From an uncultured Bacteroides sp. (GTDB taxonomy: Bacteria; Bacteroidota; Bacteroidia; Bacteroidales; Bacteroidaceae): a DNA stretch of 6,871 nt. The notes below the pieces were generated by a model. It did no database searches and was not told the DNA's origin. It worked only from the letters and a program-made list of their open reading frames with translations. Positions 1 through 5,367 of the stretch are shown one piece after another (position 1 is the first letter of the stretch; every line of letters starts with the position of its first letter). The position numbers were made by a program, and so were the translations under genes. The stretch spans positions 1 to 6,871 of the forward strand of contig CAMTFK010000242.1 of NCBI GenBank assembly GCA_947071285.1. Direction: 5' to 3'.

Positions 1-2202
1 GTTGAATCTCAGCCCAATATACGCTTTCGCCCCATGCATCGGTCCCCACACCATAGTGGCGTCGAAGTTCTCTCCCCACGGATTGGAAGCATCTATTATC
101 GGATTTTTCTGTTTAAAGTTCGTCAAGTTCTCACCTCCTACATAAACGGACCAGCGACGGAAATAGCGCGTCACCTGCGCACTCAATTGCTGGAAACTAC
201 CATAGCGCCGTTCCCATGAAAGACTTCCGTCCGCCAGTTCATAAGGTTCGGGCATCCGTCCACCACCATTCAACTGTAAAGTAGCATCAAATTGCCACAA
301 ACCCAGAGGAGTCTGATAAGAAGCAGTCAACAAGCCTTTATACTTACCAGTAAGTGGCTTCTCCATTAATTTACCATTATAGGTAGTTTTCGCATCCGTC
401 AGACGGTAAGCTGCCGTCAGAGTGAAGCCTTTAAACAACGGATAATTGGCTTCTACCTGGAACACCTGCGAATAGGAACGTCCGTCCAGATTATAGAAAG
501 CCACTTCATGCGGATTACTGTCCATATCCACAACTACCTGTTTCAGGAAATCCGTATAGTAATATTCTGCATTCACATTCAGTGTCTTGCCGAAAACAGG
601 AATGTAAGTCGATACGCTTGCTCCATAGTTCCATGCCTCTTCCTGGTCCAGATGGGAAGCAATCTTCATCTTGCGGCTACTTGCCAGAAGGTAGTTGTTC
701 TCCGCCAATACATGCGTATTACGGTATCCCTTTCCGGCAGACACACGGAAGTGCACATATTCATTCGGATTATACTTGACGTGCGCACGCGGTGTAACAA
801 AGAAGCCGTGCTCACTGCTGTAATCTCCACGAAGTCCACCCATCAGCATCAGTTTGTCATTCAGATTGAAGGTGTACTGAATGTATGCTCCCGGAACAGA
901 TTCTTTAACAAACTTCTTCGTCAGCCCGTCTTCCACCTGATTCGTCAAGCGATAATGCTGGTCGTAACCATCGTAATTGAAACTCAGCCCCGTAGAAAGA
1001 CTATGCTGCTTGCCGAACTCCGTTTCAAAAAGCAACGAAGCATAAAAGTTGCTTTGATCCACATCATACAGTTTACGTCCGTAAGTGGCATCCTGATTAT
1101 GCAAGGTTCCTTGCAGGATCAAGGCAAGATTCGTGTTCTTTTCCTTATTGAATATATAGGCATTCTTGGTAAACGCTTCATAACGATTCGTCTTGATACC
1201 TATCTCGTAAAGGTCATGAGCCGGAGCCTGTCCGTGTGCAGTCTGACCGCTATTACGCGTTTCCTGCAATACTTTCACACCAGCCTGGAACACATAGTTA
1301 TCTCCCATATATGCCCAACGATTCCAGAAATTATACTGCTCCACACGTGGAATGTCAACAAAACCATCATCATTAGAGTCGTGGGATTTCGTCTCATTCT
1401 CATAGTGGGCCAACAATGAAGTACTCCATCGTTTCGACAATTTCACCGTAGCATCCGCATTCGCTTCATAGCGGTTTGTGCTGCTGGCAAAGAGATTTGC
1501 CGACACCCAGTCCGCTTCCGGCAATTGTGGTTTCTTGAACTCGACATTGATTTGTCCGGTTATGGACTCATACCCGTTCTTTACAGACGAGCTACCTTTA
1601 CTGACCTGTATGCTCTGCATCCACGGTCCGGGCACATAGCCCAATCCATAAGGAGAGGCAGCTCCCCGGAAGTTCGGAATGTTTTCGGTCATCATCTGCA
1701 CATACGTACCGGAGAGCCCCAGTAATTTAATCTGCTTGGCACCCGTGGCCGCATCCGAATAGCTGACATCTACGGAAGGATTCGTAACGAAGCTCTCCCC
1801 CAGATTGCAGCAAGCCGCACGCGTCAGTTCGGCACTGCTAATCATATCTTCGTTCATCACACTGGTACGCAGTTTCATCGTACCCAGCTTACGGGATACG
1901 ATATTCACTTCATTCAATTCCACTCCCTCACGAATCACAATATCGAGGTGCTGATTCGCTTTATCCACATGTATCGTGTCGTTCTCAAAACCGATAAAGC
2001 TAACTACAAGCATGTGGCTGCGGGCAGGCTTATGGATGGAGAAGTTGCCATCTTCGTTGGTGGTTACTCCGTCAGTGGTGTTCATCCAAAAGATATTGGC
2101 TCCCGGAATAGGCTCGCCGGCAGCATCTTTTACAACACCTGTTACCTGAGCCTGTATAAACTGAAAAGTGAAAAGAAATACTAATAAAAATATATGTTTC
2201 AT
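1..2202 (-). CDS. TonB-dependent outer-membrane receptor, CC-motif plug type (3' end cut by window edge)
   Basis: Outer-membrane beta-barrel receptor that should import a ligand using TonB energy. The start MKHIFLLVFLF opens a signal peptide ending near residue 19 (FIQA-Q). Residues about 21-95 form a carboxypeptidase-regulatory-like domain (VTGVVKDAAGEPIPGANIF, then DGNFSI and VVSFIGFE). The ELNEVNIVSR stretch leads into the plug, about residues 105-215, with RAACCNLGESF (Cys131-Cys132), TGAKQIKLLGL and ENIPNFRG. The remainder is strand-rich barrel. The frame is open from the ATG to base 1 with no internal stop. The last visible residues, AKAYIGLRFN, look like the final barrel strand, so only a few codons are probably missing. 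From memory, this RAACCNL-type plug recurs in Bacteroidota receptors found near metal-binding proteins; the Cys-rich neighbour upstream fits, so a metal or metal-complex ligand is inferred, not shown. There is no SusD partner upstream, so a glycan role is less likely. Confidence 0.93.
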   Translation of the reverse strand, partial: MKHIFLLVFLFTFQFIQAQVTGVVKDAAGEPIPGANIFWMNTTDGVTTNEDGNFSIHKPARSHMLVVSFIGFENDTIHVDKANQHLDIVIREGVELNEVNIVSRKLGTMKLRTSVMNEDMISSAELTRAACCNLGESFVTNPSVDVSYSDAATGAKQIKLLGLSGTYVQMMTENIPNFRGAASPYGLGYVPGPWMQSIQVSKGSSSVKNGYESITGQINVEFKKPQLPEADWVSANLFASSTNRYEANADATVKLSKRWSTSLLAHYENETKSHDSNDDGFVDIPRVEQYNFWNRWAYMGDNYVFQAGVKVLQETRNSGQTAHGQAPAHDLYEIGIKTNRYEAFTKNAYIFNKEKNTNLALILQGTLHNQDATYGRKLYDVDQSNFYASLLFETEFGKQHSLSTGLSFNYDGYDQHYRLTNQVEDGLTKKFVKESVPGAYIQYTFNLNDKLMLMGGLRGDYSSEHGFFVTPRAHVKYNPNEYVHFRVSAGKGYRNTHVLAENNYLLASSRKMKIASHLDQEEAWNYGASVSTYIPVFGKTLNVNAEYYYTDFLKQVVVDMDSNPHEVAFYNLDGRSYSQVFQVEANYPLFKGFTLTAAYRLTDAKTTYNGKLMEKPLTGKYKGLLTASYQTPLGLWQFDATLQLNGGGRMPEPYELADGSLSWERRYGSFQQLSAQVTRYFRRWSVYVGGENLTNFKQKNPIIDASNPWGENFDATMVWGPMHGAKAYIGLRFN

Positions 2203-2229
2203 ATATCTGAATTCATTAATTAGGGGGTA

Positions 2230-2257
2230 CAAAAATAGGATATATGCTGTGCAACAA
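2230..2257 (-). promoter_or_regulatory. Proximal candidate promoter of the TonB receptor
   Basis: On the minus strand the box TATTTTTG (2230-2237) matches the Bacteroides -7 consensus TAnnTTTG. A TTG (2255-2257) lies 17 nt upstream, slightly short of the usual spacing. The box ends 27 nt before the receptor ATG. The -33 side overlaps a small hairpin, TGCAAC-AAG-GTTGCA (2250-2264), which could be an operator. The 11-bp repeat array begins just upstream, at 2267. Motif match only; the TTTTT run weakens specificity. Confidence 0.45.
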
Positions 2258-2266
2258 GGTTGCAAG

Positions 2267-2402
2267 ATCTCCGTAGCGGCTCCATACTATCTCCATACTA
2301 TCTCCGTAGCTTGTCCGTACCTCGTCCGTATCATCTCCGTACTATCTCCGTACTCTTAGATACGGACAAACTACGGAGCAGGTACGGGCCGGATACGGCT
2401 CA
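2267..2402. repeat. 11-bp repeat array, 8 direct plus 4 inverted units
   Basis: Eight contiguous 11-bp units run from 2267 to 2354: ATCTCCGTAGC, GGCTCCATACT, ATCTCCATACT, ATCTCCGTAGC, TTGTCCGTACC, TCGTCCGTATC, ATCTCCGTACT, ATCTCCGTACT. After a 4-bp gap (CTTA, 2355-2358) come four units in reverse orientation (2359-2402): GATACGGACAA, ACTACGGAGCA, GGTACGGGCCG, GATACGGCTCA. The shared core is TCCGTA, degenerate only at a few positions. Units 4-5 (2300-2321) pair with 2359-2380 as an imperfect inverted repeat, 18 of 22 positions. The period equals about one helical turn and is not a multiple of three, so the array is not coding. It fills the gap between two minus-strand genes. Function unknown: multi-site protein binding or a structured leader RNA are the main options. 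Confidence 0.9.
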
Positions 2403-2429
2403 AATATACCTTTGGATGGAACCGGGCAA
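2401..2429 (-). promoter_or_regulatory. Distal candidate promoter reading through the 11-bp array to the receptor
   Basis: On the minus strand TATATTTG (2401-2408) matches the -7 consensus TAnnTTTG exactly, and a TTG (2427-2429) lies 18 nt upstream. Transcription would begin near 2395-2398, at the edge of the array, giving a leader of roughly 195 nt that contains nearly all of it before the receptor ATG. It lies just downstream of the Cys-rich gene, so the receptor could be made both from its own promoter and by read-through. Supported by motif only. Confidence 0.45.
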
Positions 2430-2448
2430 GAAGGGAAATACTTCTTGC
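2426..2448. other. Short perfect hairpin after the Cys-rich gene
   Basis: GCAAGAAG (2426-2433) and CTTCTTGC (2441-2448) form a perfect 8-bp stem with a 7-nt loop, 13 bp past the stop of the Cys-rich gene on the minus strand. No U-tract follows on the minus strand (the next bases are CCGGTTCC), so a classical intrinsic terminator is unlikely. It overlaps the TTG of the distal candidate promoter, so it could instead be an operator or an mRNA 3'-end stabiliser. Confidence 0.5.
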
Positions 2449-2461
2449 ACACCAATCGATT

Positions 2462-2869
2462 TTAAATAATGAGAACAGAATATAAAGCCAAATACTGCCT
2501 CGAACTGTCGGGATGCGGAGGTACGGCATACGACACCTCTTTCAATTCACCCGTAGGCAAGGAGCATTGGAAATCCGGCAATGCCTCGCAGAAAAGCTGG
2601 ATGACAGGTACGTTTATTACAGGGCTTTCGCATGAGTATTTCACCAAGTTTACCTTATAAAAGGTAGCCGTACAGCCTTCGTCTTTGCAAGATTTTTCCG
2701 GTTTATGAGAAGATTTATGAGATTTGTGGCATTTGGCACAGCCATTGGTGCAGCATGCCTGCGCCGTCTCGCAACGAGCACAACAATAGTGGACAATAGA
2801 AACTCCCGCCCCTGCATAGATAACCGTCAGGGACATCAAAACTGCCAATATGTAACGAAGTCTCTTCAT
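2462..2869 (-). CDS. HYC_CC_PP-type Cys/His-rich exported small protein
   Basis: A 135-residue protein. Residues 1-22 (KRLRYILAVLMSLTVIYAGAG) form a signal peptide or membrane anchor. Residues 27-66 are packed with likely metal ligands: His27-Tyr28-Cys29-Cys30, Cys33, Cys39-Cys40, Cys44, Cys47, His48, His51, His55, Cys61, Cys66. Cys80 and Cys95 follow, and VPPHPD lies at 116-121. The HYC, CC and PP signatures fit the family that, as I recall, is named HYC_CC_PP in Bacteroidota; its biochemical role is not known to me. The spacing of the Cys residues suggests periplasmic or surface metal binding, or disulfides (inference). It lies upstream of the TonB receptor in the same direction, separated by 259 bp of repeat-rich DNA, and is divergent from the lipoprotein gene. 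The start is chosen because any later Met would destroy the signal segment. Confidence 0.85.
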   Translation of the reverse strand: MKRLRYILAVLMSLTVIYAGAGVSIVHYCCARCETAQACCTNGCAKCHKSHKSSHKPEKSCKDEGCTATFYKVNLVKYSCESPVINVPVIQLFCEALPDFQCSLPTGELKEVSYAVPPHPDSSRQYLALYSVLII

Positions 2870-2877
2870 ATCCGGTA

Positions 2878-2885
2878 CAAAGATA
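2878..2885 (-). promoter_or_regulatory. -7 box for the Cys-rich gene, nearly leaderless
   Basis: On the minus strand TATCTTTG matches TAnnTTTG exactly. No convincing TTTG is seen 19-21 nt upstream. The box ends 8 nt before the ATG at 2869, so the predicted 5' leader would be only about 4-5 nt. The core is credible; the start site is inferred. Confidence 0.5.
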
Positions 2886-2910
2886 GGCAGATAAAAGCAT
2901 TCATGCCTAT
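2883..2910. promoter_or_regulatory. Inverted repeat in the promoter of the Cys-rich gene (operator candidate)
   Basis: ATAGGCA (2883-2889) and TGCCTAT (2904-2910) are perfect inverted copies with 14 bp between them. A second small dyad, GCAT-TC-ATGC (2897-2906), is nested at one side. On the minus strand the near arm overlaps the first bases of the TATCTTTG box, and the other arm lies about 19 nt upstream of it, where an activator or repressor could act. No regulator gene is in the window, so the binding protein is unknown. Confidence 0.35.
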
Positions 2911-2926
2911 TATTTTTTCATTTTTT

Positions 2927-2959
2927 ATATGTTCTATTCGTTAATATGTTCTATATTTG
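2927..2959 (+). promoter_or_regulatory. Candidate promoter of the lipoprotein gene with a duplicated 11-mer
   Basis: TATATTTG (2952-2959) matches the Bacteroides -7 consensus; no clear -33 TTTG is seen. The 11-mer ATATGTTCTAT occurs twice, at 2927-2937 and 2944-2954, 17 bp apart centre to centre, with the second copy running into the -7 box. The box ends 49 nt before the preferred ATG (3009). The repeat could be a regulator site or just local duplication in AT-rich DNA. Confidence 0.45.
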
Positions 2960-3008
2960 TCGATAGCGAATCGAAAGAGAAATGTTGAATTTAACGAAGA
3001 AAGTCCAA

Positions 3009-3860
3009 ATGAAAAAGCAATATGTCAGCCTACTTGTCATTCTACTTGCGGCAAGTGGCTTTTTATTTTCTTGCGGTAACACCGTGAACAAAAACGCAGG
3101 CGCGTTGGAGTTCGATAGTATACAGGTAAACGAGGTCGGACACCTTTTTGGAGACACCGCAAAGCCGAGTTGCAACATCATCATCAACTTTGCTTATGCC
3201 AGCAAGTCGACCGACGAAAAGTTGAGAGATAGTCTGAACACTTATTTCCTCTCTGCTTGCTTCGGCGATAAATACATGACACTGAAACCGGAAGAAGCGG
3301 TGAAACTCTACAAGGAAACTTACATCAAAGATTACCTCAAAGACCTGGAACCGATGTATGCCAAGGATGATGCAGAGAAAGAAGATTCTACTGAACTGGT
3401 GGCCTGGTATTCTTATTATAAAGGTATCGAAAGCCACGTACAGCTCTATAAAAAACATTTGTTGGTTTACCGCATCGACTATAACGAGTTCACCGGAGGT
3501 GCGCACGGTGTTTATATGTCCACCTTCCTCAACATGGATTTGCGTACGCTAAGCCCGGTACGCCTGGATGATATTTTTGTTGGTGAATATAAAGAAGCGC
3601 TCACCGACTTGTTATGGAACCAGCTCATGGCAGATAACAAAGCCACTACACGCCAGGAAGTGGAAGAAATGGGCTATACGAGCACCGGAGACTTGGAACC
3701 TACCGAAAACTTCTACCTAAGCGACAAAGGCATCACTTTCTATTATAATATCTACGAAATCGCTCCCTATGTGATGGGTCCGGTAGAAATCACCTTACCT
3801 TATGAGATCATGTCGCACTTGCTGAGCGATGAAAAAGGGGTGTTAATTATGAATTCTTAA
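3009..3860 (+). CDS. PdaC/RsiV-like lipoprotein (DUF4163 + DUF3298 architecture)
   Basis: A 283-residue predicted lipoprotein. KKQYVSLLVILLAASGFLFSC gives a signal peptide with lipobox LFSC and lipidated Cys22. The N-terminal half resembles the DUF4163/PdaC fold and carries the typical TGGAHG motif (residues 162-167). The following NMDLRTLSPVRLDDIF begins the DUF3298 (RsiV C-terminal-like) domain, which extends to about residue 270. In Bacillus this domain pair occurs in the anti-sigma factor RsiV, which binds lysozyme; here there is no transmembrane anti-sigma segment and no sigma gene beside it, so that role should not be transferred. An in-frame ATG at 2982 would add MLNLTKKVQ; 3009 is preferred because it puts the signal peptide at the N-terminus. 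The final residues VLIMNS come from the AT-rich repeat downstream. Exact function unknown. Confidence 0.85.
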   Translation: MKKQYVSLLVILLAASGFLFSCGNTVNKNAGALEFDSIQVNEVGHLFGDTAKPSCNIIINFAYASKSTDEKLRDSLNTYFLSACFGDKYMTLKPEEAVKLYKETYIKDYLKDLEPMYAKDDAEKEDSTELVAWYSYYKGIESHVQLYKKHLLVYRIDYNEFTGGAHGVYMSTFLNMDLRTLSPVRLDDIFVGEYKEALTDLLWNQLMADNKATTRQEVEEMGYTSTGDLEPTENFYLSDKGITFYYNIYEIAPYVMGPVEITLPYEIMSHLLSDEKGVLIMNS

Positions 3861-3918
3861 TTATTAAATATTAATTCTATGCAGATTCATAATTCCGGCT
3901 CGCAATTAATAATTAATA
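3843..3918. repeat. AT-rich intergenic repeat with two nested inverted repeats
   Basis: TTAATTATTAA (3857-3867) has a perfect inverted copy TTAATAATTAA (3906-3916), and AATTATGAAT (3845-3854) has an inverted copy ATTCATAATT (3885-3894). The element starts inside the lipoprotein reading frame and provides its last codons and stop. It fills most of the 83-bp gap to rsmG. There is no GC-rich stem with a T-run, so a standard terminator is not evident. I recall similar AATTCTTAATT-like filler in many Bacteroides intergenic regions, unverified here. Confidence 0.6.
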
Positions 3919-3943
3919 GTTTATATTTTATATTTTAATAAAC

Positions 3944-4564
3944 ATGGAAATCATTCTGAAGTACTTCCCGGACCTCACAGAGGCGCAGAAGCAGCAATTC
4001 GCGTCTCTCTATGACCTCTATACGGACTGGAATGCAAAAATAAACGTTATATCCCGTAAAGACATCGAAAATCTGTACGAACACCACGTACTCCATTCAT
4101 TGGGCATAGCCAAAATCATCAGTTTCAAACCCGGCACCCGCATCATGGACCTGGGTACAGGCGGCGGTTTTCCGGGCATTCCCCTTGCCATCTTATTTCC
4201 CGAAGTGAAGTTCCACCTCGTTGACAGTATCGGTAAGAAAGTACGTGTAGCCACGGAAGTTGCGAACAGTATAGGGTTGAAAAACGTTACCTTCCGCCAT
4301 GCACGGGCTGAGGAAGAAAAGCAATTATTCGATTTTGTCGTGAGCCGTGCCGTAATGCCGCTTGCTGACTTGCTGAAAATCATCCGCAAAAACATTGCCC
4401 CCGAACAGCACAATGCTTTGCCCAACGGACTGATTTGCCTGAAAGGTGGTGAACTGGCAAACGAAGCCATGCCCTTCAAGCACAAAACCATGATGTACGA
4501 CCTGAAAGATTACTTCGACGAAGAATTCTTTGAAACGAAGAAAGTGGTCTACGCGGTACCCTGA
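3944..4564 (+). CDS. rsmG: 16S rRNA (guanine527-N7)-methyltransferase RsmG
   Basis: SAM-dependent methyltransferase that makes m7G at position 527 of 16S rRNA, in the 530 loop near the decoding centre; loss in other bacteria gives low-level streptomycin resistance. The 206-residue length is normal for the family. Family hallmarks in order: DWNAKINVISRKD near residues 25-40, HHVLHSLGIAK, then SAM motif I DLGTGGGFPGIPLA (residues 69-82), VDSIGKKVRVATEV and the VVSRAV region. The start follows an AT-rich spacer with no clear Shine-Dalgarno, as is common in Bacteroidota. The gene ends 31 bp before the metallo-hydrolase gene, close enough for co-transcription. In many other bacteria rsmG (gidB) sits beside gidA or parA; that linkage is absent here. 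Confidence 0.96.
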   Translation: MEIILKYFPDLTEAQKQQFASLYDLYTDWNAKINVISRKDIENLYEHHVLHSLGIAKIISFKPGTRIMDLGTGGGFPGIPLAILFPEVKFHLVDSIGKKVRVATEVANSIGLKNVTFRHARAEEEKQLFDFVVSRAVMPLADLLKIIRKNIAPEQHNALPNGLICLKGGELANEAMPFKHKTMMYDLKDYFDEEFFETKKVVYAVP

Positions 4565-4595
4565 TTGCAAAAGTAATGACTAACATATACCTATC

Positions 4596-5234
4596 ATGAA
4601 AATAAAAAGGTTTGAGTTTAATATGTTCCCCGTGAACTGTTATGTTCTGTGGGACGACACCCTTGAAGCCGCCGTGATAGACCCCGGCTGCTTTTATGAG
4701 GAGGAAAAACAAGCGTTGAAGAATTTCATTTTAAAGAATGAATTGAACGTAAAGCACCTCCTCAACACACATCTGCATCTGGACCACATCTTCGGAAATG
4801 CTTTTATGGTCAAGGAATTCGGGTTGCCGATAGAAGCTAACAAGGCAGATGAATTCTGGATTGACGAAGCTCCGAAACAAAGTCGCATGTTCGGTTTCCA
4901 GTGGAACGAAATACCGGCACCAATAGGTCACTATCTGCACGACGGAGACATCATCACCTTTGGCAACACAACACTTGAAGCCATCCACGTGCCGGGACAC
5001 TCACCGGGCAGCCTGGTTTATTATTCTGCCGAAGACCATTGCATGTTCTCCGGCGATGTACTCTTTCAGGGAAGCATCGGACGTGCCGACCTCACCGGTG
5101 GTAATTTCGACGAACTGAAAGAGCATATTTGTAGCCGCCTGTTCGTACTGCCCAACGAGACGATTGTCTATCCCGGACATGGCGCGCCGACTACCATCGG
5201 CATTGAAAAGGCAGAAAACCCATTTTTCAGATAA
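4596..5234 (+). CDS. MBL-fold metallo-hydrolase, glyoxalase II-like
   Basis: A 212-residue cytoplasmic hydrolase of the metallo-beta-lactamase fold with a complete binuclear metal site: THLHLDH gives His59, His61, Asp63 and His64; PGHSPGS gives His135; SGDVLF gives Asp154; PGHG gives His195. The motifs GSIGRADLTGGN and the YPGHGAPTTIG ending match the short glyoxalase II-like (YcbL-type) group. It lacks the long C-terminal glutathione-binding region of full GloB, so hydrolysis of a small thioester such as a glutathione or other thiol adduct is possible but the substrate is not proven. It follows rsmG by 31 bp without its own clear promoter, so it is probably co-transcribed. A 96-bp inverted repeat starts 4 bp after its stop. 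Confidence 0.92.
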   Translation: MKIKRFEFNMFPVNCYVLWDDTLEAAVIDPGCFYEEEKQALKNFILKNELNVKHLLNTHLHLDHIFGNAFMVKEFGLPIEANKADEFWIDEAPKQSRMFGFQWNEIPAPIGHYLHDGDIITFGNTTLEAIHVPGHSPGSLVYYSAEDHCMFSGDVLFQGSIGRADLTGGNFDELKEHICSRLFVLPNETIVYPGHGAPTTIGIEKAENPFFR

Positions 5235-5237
5235 GAG

Positions 5238-5333
5238 TTCACCACAGATTACACAGATTCACACGGATTTCTTTATCCGACAATCAATAAAAGAAATTAT
5301 TAATCTGTGATAATCCGTGTAATCTGTGGTGAA
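5238..5333. repeat. 96-bp inverted-repeat element between the hydrolase gene and gcvP
   Basis: The outer 17 bp are perfect inverted copies: TTCACCACAGATTACAC (5238-5254) and GTGTAATCTGTGGTGAA (5317-5333). One mismatch is followed by further pairing (GATT 5256-5259 with AATC 5312-5315). The left arm is made of three tandem 9-mers, CACAGATTA, CACAGATTC and ACACGGATT (5243-5269). The core, about 5270-5301, is AT-rich with no gene. No U-tract follows on the plus strand, so a classical intrinsic terminator is not supported. I recall CACAGATTACACAGATT-like sequence as a dispersed repeat in Bacteroides genomes (unverified), which makes a non-autonomous mobile or REP-like element plausible. As RNA it would form a strong hairpin between the two genes. 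Confidence 0.75.
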
Positions 5334-5367
5334 AAAGAAAGCATAAACTTTTAATCAAAATATAGAT

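Noticed and set aside
508..1419. 303-codon open frame on the plus strand
   Set aside because: It lies wholly antisense to the intact TonB receptor frame, has no recognisable domain and an implausible composition; it is a shadow of the receptor gene.
2300..2380. Invertible promoter segment
   Set aside because: The inverted arms are imperfect (18 of 22), the 37-bp interior holds only more repeat units and no promoter, and no recombinase gene is present in the window.
2267..2402. CRISPR array
   Set aside because: Units are 11 bp, contiguous, with no spacers and one orientation switch; no cas genes nearby.
2426..2448. Intrinsic terminator of the Cys-rich gene
   Set aside because: The stem is perfect but no U-tract follows on the minus strand, so it is kept only as a hairpin.
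2168..2469. Small plus-strand open frames across the 11-bp array
   Set aside because: Their sequences (for example repeated ISV and PY) are just translations of the repeat; the 11-bp period shifts frame every unit, so there is no selection for coding.
3063..3506. 147-codon open frame on the minus strand
   Set aside because: It is antisense to the lipoprotein gene, which has a signal peptide and clear domain motifs; no support for a second gene.
4018..4491. 157-codon open frame on the minus strand
   Set aside because: Antisense to rsmG, whose methyltransferase motifs are unmistakable.
5238..5333. Classical rho-independent terminator after the hydrolase gene
   Set aside because: The hairpin is long, AT-rich in the middle and followed by GAAAAAGAAAGC rather than a T-run on the plus strand.
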